A stretch of 46,777 bases of DNA. It comes from Planctomycetaceae bacterium. GTDB lineage: Bacteria > Planctomycetota > Planctomycetia > Planctomycetales > Planctomycetaceae. Shown in pieces: positions 8,078 through 14,755 of this stretch. The translations under genes and the position numbers were made by a program. The notes under the pieces are model-generated. The model worked only from the letters and a program-made list of their open reading frames with translations. It was not told the DNA's origin and did no database searches. Positions within the stretch are counted from its first letter, which is position 1, and each line of letters begins with the position of its first letter. The stretch covers positions 1 to 46,777 of the forward strand of contig JAJDEI010000111.1 of assembly GCA_029259845.1 (NCBI GenBank). The letters run 5' to 3'.

Positions 8078-10813
8078 ATGCCCAAGAAAAAGTCCGCCAA
8101 AAAGGCCGCGACGACCAAACGCACCACGCGAAAAAAGTCCGCCGGCAAGTCAGTTGCCTCGATTCGCCATCAGGACACGCGGAAGAACATCCCCACCGAG
8201 GAACTGCGCGACTTCGTGGCGGAGGAAGAACAGCAGCCCAAGGCGATCCTCTATCCCCGCGATCCGTCACTCGACCCGCAATTGGTCTGGAAGGGGAAGG
8301 ACGCGCAGGATCAGGCGGACCTGGCCGTGCCGGCGGTGCCGATCTACATCCAGGAGAAGATTCATCCGCAGGCGATTATCGACGACCTGCCGCGCATCGA
8401 GCCGCCCGGCGACCAGCAGCTCGACCTGTTCGCCGACTTCAACGGCCTGCCGGAGGAGTTCGACCAGCGGATCGACTTCTACCAGCACGACGGCCACTGG
8501 CAGAACCGCATGATCCTGGGTGACAGCCTGCTGGTGATGACCAGTCTGGCAGAGAAGGAGGGCCTCAAGGGGCAGGTGCAGACGATCTACCTCGACCCGC
8601 CCTACGGCATCAAGTTCGGCAGCAACTGGCAGGTCAGCACCCGCAAGCGGGACGTGAAGGACGGCAAGGCGGCGGACGCCACGCGGCAGCCGGAACAGGT
8701 CCGCGCCTTCCGCGACACGTGGGAGCTGGGCATCCACTCCTACCTGTCGTACCTCCGCGACCGCCTCACCGTCGCCCGGGAACTGCTCACCGAAACCGGC
8801 TCCATCTTCGTCCAGATCGGCGACGAAAACGTCCATCTCGTGAGGTCCCTGTTGGACGAGGTGTTCGGGAGCGAGAACTTCTGCTCCCAAATCTCATACG
8901 TGACGACGACTACCGCGAGCGGGAATCTCCTGAACAAGGTGAATGATTTTGTGATTTGGTACGCCAAATCCAAGCAGACAGTGAAGTATCGTCCTTTGTA
9001 CCTGGAAAAAGATATTGAGGCTGTTGCAGCGGGCAGCTACGAGTGGTTCCAAGATTCAACTTCACAACGTCATAAAGGAAATCCAAAAGACTCTGTCAAA
9101 GGAGTTCGTCCATATACCCTTGACAACCTCACGAGTTCTCGTCCCACGCAAGAGGGAGATGTTAAGACTTTTGAGTTTCAGGATTCGTCATACACACCTG
9201 GGAAGGGCACGTTCAAGACGAATGAACGCGGCTTGACCATGCTCACGTACGCACACCGACTTCAAGCGATCGGAAGCACGTTGCGTTATGTAAGGTTCTT
9301 TGATGATTTCGCGGTTTCTCCACTAAGTAGTATTTGGACGGACACTACTATCGCCGGCTTTGGCGATCCCAAAGTATATGTGGTTCAGACTACTTCAAAA
9401 GTCCTTCAGCGTTGCCTACTCATGACCACTGATCCCGGCGATCTGGTGCTGGACCCGACGTGTGGGTCGGGGACGACGGCGTATGTGGCGGAGCAGTGGG
9501 GGCGGCGGTGGATCACGGTCGACACCTCACGCGTGGCCCTGGCCCTCGCCCGCACGCGGCTGATGGCCGCCCGGTTCCCCTACTACTACCTGGCCGACGA
9601 CTACCCCGAATGGACCCGGCACGTCGCTGATAAGGAACTCAAGGCCTACCTCCGCAAGACCGCCCCGGCAGCCGCTTCGCAGCAGGACATCCGCAAGGGC
9701 TTCGTCTACAAGCGCGTCCCGCACGTCACGCTCAAAAGCATCGCCAACAACCCGGACATCAAAGAAGACATGACCCGCGCCCAGATCGACGCGGCCATCG
9801 CCCGCCACGCCGACACGGAAACGCTCTACGACAAGCCGTCCGCCGACAACAAGCGGCTGCGCGTCAGCGGTCCGTTCACCATCGAAAGTCTCTCGCCACA
9901 CCGCACGATCAGCGTGGCCGAAAAGAAGGATCGCTCCGAGGCCGGCCAGGACGGATGGACCACCACACACATCGGTCCTGACGACTTCGGCCACATGATC
10001 CTGGACAACCTCCGCAAAGCGGGCGTGCAAAATACGGCCAAAAACGAGCGGCTGAAGTTCGACTCGCTCGATCCGTACGCCGGTGAGTGGATTCACGGCG
10101 AGGGACGATACACCGAAGCCGACGGCACCGGGCGGCGGGCGGCCATCTGCATCGGCCCGGAGTACGGCACGGTCGGCTCGGAACTGGTCAAGGAAGCGGC
10201 CAAAGAAGCGGTCAAAGGCATCGGCTTCGACCTGCTAATCGTGTGCGGTTTCGCCTTCGACCCGCACGTCTCCGAAGAAGCCAAACGCTACGGCAAGCTG
10301 ACCGTCCTCCCCACCCGCATGAACCCCGACTTGTCGATGGGGGACGAACTCCTCAAAAAGACCGGCGCCGGCAACCTGTTCACCGTCTTCGGCGAGCCGG
10401 ACGTCGTCATTCAGCACATCCCATCAGAGCCGCGACCGTTAGGGAGCGGCCCGGGCAAACCGCAGGCCGACTCGCGCGGCTCTGAACAGCTCATCGTCGA
10501 AATCAAAGGCGTGGACGTCTACGACCCGACGACGGGTGAGATTCGCAACTCCTCCACCGACGACATCGCCTGCTGGTTCATCGACACCAACTACAACGGC
10601 GAAAGCTTCTTCGTCCGCCACGCCTACTTCACCGGCGCGGACCAGCCCTACGACAAACTCCAGCGCGCCCTCCGCGCCGAGATCGACGAAGCGGCGTGGT
10701 CGAGCCTGTATTCCACCACCAGCCGCCCCTTCGACCGGCCGGAATCAGGCAAGATTGCCGTGAAGGTCATCAACCACTACGGGGACGAGGTGCTCAAAGT
10801 CTTCGAGGTGTAG
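8078..10813 (+). CDS. Beta-class site-specific DNA adenine methyltransferase
   Basis: This is a 911-residue protein. The N-terminal 25 residues are Lys/Arg-rich. The catalytic motif IYLDPPYGIKF (DPPY at 173-176) precedes the SAM-binding motif LDPTCGSGTTAY (459-465), the order of beta-class N6-adenine methyltransferases of type III Mod type. The stretch between them should hold the target recognition domain. About 450 further residues follow, as in partners of BPTD_3080-type nucleases. It presumably protects the host against the nuclease at 3513. Two oddities are visible: bases 8941-9420 are much less GC-rich than the flanks, and a palindromic repeat is inserted in frame near residues 783-803. 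Confidence 0.88.
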   Translation: MPKKKSAKKAATTKRTTRKKSAGKSVASIRHQDTRKNIPTEELRDFVAEEEQQPKAILYPRDPSLDPQLVWKGKDAQDQADLAVPAVPIYIQEKIHPQAIIDDLPRIEPPGDQQLDLFADFNGLPEEFDQRIDFYQHDGHWQNRMILGDSLLVMTSLAEKEGLKGQVQTIYLDPPYGIKFGSNWQVSTRKRDVKDGKAADATRQPEQVRAFRDTWELGIHSYLSYLRDRLTVARELLTETGSIFVQIGDENVHLVRSLLDEVFGSENFCSQISYVTTTTASGNLLNKVNDFVIWYAKSKQTVKYRPLYLEKDIEAVAAGSYEWFQDSTSQRHKGNPKDSVKGVRPYTLDNLTSSRPTQEGDVKTFEFQDSSYTPGKGTFKTNERGLTMLTYAHRLQAIGSTLRYVRFFDDFAVSPLSSIWTDTTIAGFGDPKVYVVQTTSKVLQRCLLMTTDPGDLVLDPTCGSGTTAYVAEQWGRRWITVDTSRVALALARTRLMAARFPYYYLADDYPEWTRHVADKELKAYLRKTAPAAASQQDIRKGFVYKRVPHVTLKSIANNPDIKEDMTRAQIDAAIARHADTETLYDKPSADNKRLRVSGPFTIESLSPHRTISVAEKKDRSEAGQDGWTTTHIGPDDFGHMILDNLRKAGVQNTAKNERLKFDSLDPYAGEWIHGEGRYTEADGTGRRAAICIGPEYGTVGSELVKEAAKEAVKGIGFDLLIVCGFAFDPHVSEEAKRYGKLTVLPTRMNPDLSMGDELLKKTGAGNLFTVFGEPDVVIQHIPSEPRPLGSGPGKPQADSRGSEQLIVEIKGVDVYDPTTGEIRNSSTDDIACWFIDTNYNGESFFVRHAYFTGADQPYDKLQRALRAEIDEAAWSSLYSTTSRPFDRPESGKIAVKVINHYGDEVLKVFEV
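10424..10485. repeat. REP-like palindrome inserted in the methyltransferase gene
   Basis: TCAGAGCCGCG (10424-10434) and CGCGGCTCTGA (10475-10485) are perfect 11-bp inverted arms around a 40-base interior. Read in frame, the segment gives SEPRPLGSGPGKP and ADSRGSEQ, a low-complexity loop between the strand ending VVIQHI and the strand LIVEIKG. I recall similar SEPRPLGSG-encoding palindromes scattered in planctomycete genomes. The gene remains open through it. Confidence 0.65.
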
Positions 10814-10908
10814 GGAGATACCGATCCGCATTCGACGGGACGGCCCCATCGGGTTGCAAACCGACGTGCCAAGCGACTTCTACCGTCATCGCTTTGAAGA
10901 ATGGTGCA

Positions 10909-11508
10909 ATGGCCCTGGTTGATTTCGTGAAGTGGATCGACAAAGCATGTTCGGAGTTAGAAGGCAAATCCGACCTGTCAATCGGCGGTTCTGGGAGAGT
11001 GGAGATGCCGGTCCCAGGAACTGCCGATATTGACGAGCGCTCGGCAGTGATTCGCCTTTACGAGCCATCACGACAATACGAGATTCGGGGGGAGTTCTAT
11101 CGCCGGCTTAACGAGTCGTACCCGCACAAGTTTGTCAAAGAATTGCGTCGCGAATATCCGCTGACCGAATCATCCAAGGTGCGGGAGTTGATTTGGATGA
11201 TGCAAGAGTGCCGGGAGCAGTTGCTCGACCCCACCGAATCGCGATCCGGAACGGGAACCACCGATGCCGGCCCCGGATCGCCAAGCGGATTTCTAGGCGG
11301 CTCTGCACTCGCCAACACCCTTGGTATTGACGCCACGCGGAGGAACGCATTCTTTCAACAGTTGGGGCGGATACGGAAGAAACTCGGAGACGACAATTGG
11401 CACGAAGTGCAGGAGCCACGTCCGAACAGTCCCCGGTTCATTTACCGCGTGGATTCGCCCTCACTCCATGAGTTTGCCGCCCCATACAAGAAGCCAAAAC
11501 CGGCCTGA
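10909..11508 (+). CDS. Hypothetical protein with C-terminal winged-helix-like region
   Basis: This is a 199-residue protein starting at ATG 10909; the frame extends upstream, but that part overlaps the methyltransferase and lacks protein character. Residues 1-115 are a charged helical domain of unknown family. A Gly/Ser/Thr-rich linker follows (about 117-140). The rest (LANTLGIDATRRNAFFQQLG, GDDNWHEVQEPRPNSPRFIY) looks like a winged helix with a basic recognition helix. Its stop codon overlaps the first of two palindromes that may be its operators. It could be a regulator of the restriction locus or of the genes to the right. Confidence 0.6.
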   Translation: MALVDFVKWIDKACSELEGKSDLSIGGSGRVEMPVPGTADIDERSAVIRLYEPSRQYEIRGEFYRRLNESYPHKFVKELRREYPLTESSKVRELIWMMQECREQLLDPTESRSGTGTTDAGPGSPSGFLGGSALANTLGIDATRRNAFFQQLGRIRKKLGDDNWHEVQEPRPNSPRFIYRVDSPSLHEFAAPYKKPKPA

Positions 11509-11518
11509 CAAATGTCAG
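11505..11518. promoter_or_regulatory. Operator-like palindrome 1 (CTGACA-AA-TGTCAG)
   Basis: This 14-bp site has perfect 6-bp arms and overlaps the stop codon of the gene ending at 11508. A further half-site, TGTCAG, lies at 11524-11529. The same symmetric site recurs at 11581. Together they form a cluster in the only gap between the hypothetical protein and the excisionase-like gene. Confidence 0.55.
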
Positions 11519-11580
11519 ACCACTGTCAGTCGCTTGAGTTTTCTTGCGATGAGCGGTCGACAAATGCTATTCGCTGCGGC

Positions 11581-11594
11581 CTGACATTTGTCAG
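11581..11594. promoter_or_regulatory. Operator-like palindrome 2 (CTGACA-TT-TGTCAG)
   Basis: This has the same arms as the site at 11505 and the complementary two-base centre. Both are followed by ACCA. It lies about 98 bases upstream of the excisionase-like start and probably controls the rightward primase-integrase gene block. Confidence 0.55.
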
Positions 11595-11691
11595 ACCATC
11601 GTCCTTCGGCAACACGCCGCTCCGCTCTCTTCATAGATGGCATTTGCACGCCGTATTCCTCGGCGGCTTACCCGTTATACGGAGAACGACG

Positions 11692-11907
11692 ATGCAAGAA
11701 CGAGGGACGAGTGCCGCACTGCTTGTGGACAGCAGAGAAGCGGCTCGCATGTTGGCCGTATCACCCAGGAAGCTGTGGGCGATGACTTTCGAGGAAACCC
11801 CAGGGCTGCCCCATGCCCGTTGTGGGCGGCTCGTCCGCTACTCACCCGATGACCTGTGCCGATGGATCGACACACAACGGAAAGGGGGCAACGATGACGC
11901 CCGTTGA
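11692..11907 (+). CDS. Excisionase-like helix-turn-helix protein
   Basis: This is a 71-residue protein. ATG 11692 is preceded by GGAGA 6 bases upstream. The core LLVDSREAARMLAVSPRKLW followed by GRLVRYSPDDLCRWID is the AlpA/excisionase-type MerR-like winged helix, which bends DNA at att sites or regulates integrase expression. It heads a row of overlapping genes running to the integrase, and palindromes lie just upstream. Excisionase is the likely role. A transcriptional activator of the block is the alternative. Confidence 0.7.
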   Translation: MQERGTSAALLVDSREAARMLAVSPRKLWAMTFEETPGLPHARCGRLVRYSPDDLCRWIDTQRKGGNDDAR

Positions 11908-12352
11908 GCGGCTGCTAGCAAATCTGTCCGATGTCAAGAAATCCGGAACGGGCTGGTCGGCCTGTTGCCCAGCCCACAAGGACCGGAGGGCCAGCCTGAG
12001 TATCGCGGAAGGCGACGATGGGCGGGCACTGGTCAAGTGTCACGCCGGTTGTTCATTTGATGACATTTGTGCTGCGGTCGGCTTGAGCACGGTGGACCTC
12101 ATGCCCACGGCTGACACATTGGCGACGTGTCGCACCAAGGCGAGAGAAGGCGTCAAGGCGAACGGCAAACCCCGCATCGTCGCCACCTACGACTACCGCG
12201 ACGAAGGCGGTGAGTTGCTTTTTCAAGTCGTGAGATATGAGCCGAAGGACTTTCGCCAACGGAGGCCCAAGGTTGGAATTGGTCCGTCAAAGGGGTGCGG
12301 GTCGTTCCGTACCGACTGCCCAAACTTCGAGAGGATCCTAACGCCACGGTAG
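11894..12352 (+). CDS. CHC2 zinc-finger primase fragment (5' part of frameshifted gene)
   Basis: This is a 152-residue frame overlapping the HTH gene by 14 bases. Residues around 22-60 carry the zinc-binding pattern CCPAHKDRRASLSI followed by VKCHAGCSFDDI, typical of the DnaG/CHC2 domain of plasmid and island primases. Family sequence continues to FQVVRYEPKDFRQRRPK. After that the frame becomes nonsense and stops at 12352. The expected continuation (GWNWSVKGVRVVPYRLP) is present in the minus-one frame, which leads into the TOPRIM-helicase gene. No canonical slippery heptamer lies at the junction, so a single-base change is the simplest cause. Confidence 0.75.
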   Translation: MTPVERLLANLSDVKKSGTGWSACCPAHKDRRASLSIAEGDDGRALVKCHAGCSFDDICAAVGLSTVDLMPTADTLATCRTKAREGVKANGKPRIVATYDYRDEGGELLFQVVRYEPKDFRQRRPKVGIGPSKGCGSFRTDCPNFERILTPR

Positions 12353-13821
12353 TGGTCGTCGAAGGAGAGAAGGATGTCGACAACCTGGCGCGCATCGGAG
12401 TATTGGCGACGTGCAACGCGGGCGGTGCCGGTAAGTGGAAGGCCGAGCACGGGGAATTCCTGCGCGGCCGTCTTGTTTTGGGCGTGCCAGATAATCACGA
12501 ACATGGCCGCGAACACACCCGGCAAGTCGCACAATCATTGCAAGGCATTGCCGATTGCGTGCGGATCGTCGAATTGCCCGGCCTTCCAGAAAAGGGCGAC
12601 GCGAGTGATTGGATTGCTGCTGGCGGGACGAAAGAAGAGTTCGAGCGGCTGGCCGACGCCGCACCCGTTTGGACACCTGCGGCTTCCCCTCAACTTGGCC
12701 CGATCCTGACCTGCATGGCCGACGTGGAGCCGCGCCCGATTTCCTGGCTATGGCCTGGGCGAATTCCGCTTGGGCGAATAACGCTGCTTGTGGGCAGGCC
12801 TGGAGCAGGGAAGTCGTTCTTGACAACGGATGCAGCGGCCCGCGTGACGACGGGGACACCGTGGCCGGACGGAAGCGATTGCCCCAAGGGATCGGTCATT
12901 CTCATCTCAGCGGAAGACGATCCGGGCGACACGATCCGACCGAGACTTGACGCCCATTACGCTGACGTTGGCAAAGTGCATTTGCTGTCGGCGGTGCGGC
13001 AGGAGGACGGCAACGGCCAGTACGAGCGACTGTTGACGCTGGCTGATGTGGACGCCATCAAAGAGGCGCTGACGCGGCTGGAGGATTGCAAGTTGATCGT
13101 CGTGGACCCCATCGGGAGTTCTCTGGGGGGGAAGACCGACGCACATCGCGATAACGAAGTTCGTAGCGTGCTGACTCCTATCGCCAAGCTCGCCGAGAAA
13201 CACGGGCCGGCGATCCTTGTAGTCGCGCATCGTCGCAAGAGCGCGGGCAGCAACGCGGATGACCTGGCTCTCGGGAGCCGCGCATTCACGGGCGTCGCGC
13301 GGGCAGTCTGGCATCTGACTCGTGACAACGAAAACCAGGCGCGCCCGTTGCTGCTGCCCGGCAAGAATAACCTGGCACCCGAAGGTGAGGGGTTGGCATT
13401 CGCGATCATCGGCGAGCCCGCGCGCATTGGCTGGGAGCCCGACCCGGTGACGATGAGTGCTGACGATGCTTTGGCGGTGGAGAATAATGACCGTGCATCT
13501 AAGCCCGGCCCCGAAGCCGATGCCCTTGAAGAGGCAATGGCTTGGTTGAAGCCGGCGATTGCAAAGGATCCACAACCCGTCAAGGAACTCTTGGACGAAT
13601 GGAAAAACGGGCAGGACGGAAGCGAACGGACCCTGAAGCGGGCAAAGGCAGAGTTAGGAGTCGAAGCGTTCCGCAACGACATTCCCGGTCCGTGGTGGTG
13701 GAGGTTGCCGGACAAGGGTGCCAAGCTCCCCCAAGACAAACAACTTGGCACTCTTGATCCCGAAACGCCTCCGAATCAGGTGACGATGATGGCCGATCCT
13801 GACGAGTGGGGTGAGGTATGA
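12295..13821 (+). CDS. TOPRIM / RepA-like ATPase (3' part of frameshifted primase-helicase)
   Basis: This is a 508-residue frame from a GTG at 12295; homologous sequence starts about 40 bases earlier, in the region shared with the primase fragment. A TOPRIM domain (VVVVEGEKDVDNLARIG, residues 18-90) is followed by a RecA-fold helicase of the RepA type: Walker A LVGRPGAGKSFLTTD near 164-178 and Walker B LIVVDPIGSS near 265-275. The C-terminus carries a Trp-rich motif (GPWWWRLP). The full protein would unwind and prime element DNA. Whether the part after the frameshift is translated on its own is unclear. Its stop overlaps the next start (ATGA). Confidence 0.8.
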   Translation: MRVVPYRLPKLREDPNATVVVVEGEKDVDNLARIGVLATCNAGGAGKWKAEHGEFLRGRLVLGVPDNHEHGREHTRQVAQSLQGIADCVRIVELPGLPEKGDASDWIAAGGTKEEFERLADAAPVWTPAASPQLGPILTCMADVEPRPISWLWPGRIPLGRITLLVGRPGAGKSFLTTDAAARVTTGTPWPDGSDCPKGSVILISAEDDPGDTIRPRLDAHYADVGKVHLLSAVRQEDGNGQYERLLTLADVDAIKEALTRLEDCKLIVVDPIGSSLGGKTDAHRDNEVRSVLTPIAKLAEKHGPAILVVAHRRKSAGSNADDLALGSRAFTGVARAVWHLTRDNENQARPLLLPGKNNLAPEGEGLAFAIIGEPARIGWEPDPVTMSADDALAVENNDRASKPGPEADALEEAMAWLKPAIAKDPQPVKELLDEWKNGQDGSERTLKRAKAELGVEAFRNDIPGPWWWRLPDKGAKLPQDKQLGTLDPETPPNQVTMMADPDEWGEV

Positions 13822-14126
13822 GCGCGGCCGCTTTGCTGTTGGATTTGGAACGGCTGGGCATCCGCCTGGAAGCCCGTGGCGACCGACTGCGGTATTCGCC
13901 CCGGTCGGCACTCACTCCAGACCTGCTTAACCGGCTGAAAGCCCACAAGCAGGAACTCCTGACCGTGCTGCGAGCACCGGTCAACCGACTGGCGCAGCCG
14001 GTGATGAACACACGCGATTGCTCCCACGATGCCGCGCCGGTCCTGCGTCCCACGGTGCAGGGGGACCGATTATTCTGCCCGTCGTGCAGTCGGCGTGTCG
14101 GCAGGGATGAGCCGTTTCCTTGGTGA
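13818..14126 (+). CDS. TubC-like small protein with a CxxC pair
   Basis: This is a 102-residue protein whose ATG overlaps the stop of the helicase gene (ATGA), so it is translationally coupled. Residues 1-55 (AAALLLDLERLGIRLEARGD, LTPDLLNRLKAHKQELL) resemble the TubC N-terminal docking domain found in small proteins next to island primases. A CPSC pair lies near the C-terminus. It is likely an accessory of the primase/helicase; no enzymatic motif is present. Confidence 0.6.
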   Translation: MSAAALLLDLERLGIRLEARGDRLRYSPRSALTPDLLNRLKAHKQELLTVLRAPVNRLAQPVMNTRDCSHDAAPVLRPTVQGDRLFCPSCSRRVGRDEPFPW

Positions 14127-14143
14127 CCAAGCCAATCACACAA

Positions 14144-14172
14144 TTGACCCTAAGAGTCATAAAGGCTATTAT
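14144..14172 (+). promoter_or_regulatory. Sigma-70 promoter of the toxin-antitoxin/integrase operon
   Basis: TTGACC (14144-14149), a 17-base spacer and TATTAT (14167-14172) form a strong promoter. A start of transcription near 14179 excludes the in-frame ATG at 14171 as initiator and supports the ATG at 14213. Confidence 0.7.
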
Positions 14173-14212
14173 GTACACAAACGCTTTTTCGGCCATTCAG
14201 AGAGTAGGTGAG

Positions 14213-14470
14213 ATGAACATTGGTGTGGCGGAGATTCGGAACAACATGGCGGACACGCTGAACCGTGTGGCGTATCAGGGAGAGCGGGTCATCCTGGAGC
14301 GACGTGGGAAGGGCGTGGCGGCCATCGTCTCGATGGAAGACTTGGCCCTGCTCGAAGCGCTGGAAGACCGCGAGGACGTGAAGGCGGCCCGTCGCGTGCT
14401 TGCGGAGATGAAGCGGAAAGGGGAAAAGCCGGTCCCGTGGGAACAACTGAAACAGCAACTGGGGCTGTGA
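14213..14470 (+). CDS. Phd/YefM-type antitoxin
   Basis: This is an 85-residue antitoxin. ATG 14213 is chosen because the promoter at 14144-14172 would start RNA just before it and GTAGGTGAG precedes it. The N-terminal domain (MNIGVAEIRNNMADTLNRVA, then ERVILERRGKGVAAIVSMED) is the Phd/YefM DNA-binding fold. The C-terminal Lys/Glu-rich tail should wrap and neutralise the toxin. Such antitoxins also repress their own promoter. The toxin gene starts 3 bases after its stop. Confidence 0.85.
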   Translation: MNIGVAEIRNNMADTLNRVAYQGERVILERRGKGVAAIVSMEDLALLEALEDREDVKAARRVLAEMKRKGEKPVPWEQLKQQLGL

Positions 14471-14473
14471 ACT

Positions 14474-14755
14474 ATGGCCAGAGCACCGCGACGGTATCGC
14501 GTGCAGTTTTCCGCATCGGCAGCAAAGGCGATGGGCAAGCTCCCCCACGACGTCCCGCGACGAATCGGCCAAGCGATCGACGGGTTGGAAACGGACCCTC
14601 ATCCTCCCGGCTCGAAGAAATTGACAGGCGAGGACGACCTGTACCGGCTTCGCGTGGGAGACTACCGAGTCATCTACCAAGTCGAAAATCGGCAGTTGTT
14701 CGTGTTGGTTGTGTCCATTGGTCACAGGCGTGACATTTACCGGAAAGGCAAGTGA
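14474..14755 (+). CDS. RelE/ParE-type toxin
   Basis: This is a 93-residue toxin. It has the RelE/ParE signatures SASAAKAMGKLPHDVPRRIG, LTGEDDLYRLRVGDYRVIYQ and a C-terminal HRRDIYRK with basic residues. The short length and the final IGHRRDIY favour a ribosome-dependent mRNA interferase of RelE type over a gyrase poison, though this is inference. Its TGA overlaps the integrase ATG (ATGA), so toxin and integrase are coupled. Loss of the element would free the toxin from its short-lived antitoxin. Confidence 0.85.
   Translation: MARAPRRYRVQFSASAAKAMGKLPHDVPRRIGQAIDGLETDPHPPGSKKLTGEDDLYRLRVGDYRVIYQVENRQLFVLVVSIGHRRDIYRKGK

Noticed and set aside
10818..10922. Open frame of about 34 codons between the methyltransferase and the next gene (IPIRIRRDGPIG ... 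FYRHRFEEWCNGPG).
   Set aside because: It reads like protein but has no ATG, GTG or TTG at a sensible distance from the AGGGAG at 10812-10817; the only internal start leaves 18 codons. It may be a relic but cannot be supported.
12255..12300. Programmed -1 frameshifting in the primase/helicase gene.
   Set aside because: The junction lacks a slippery heptamer and no evident stimulatory stem follows; a plain one-base mutation explains it.
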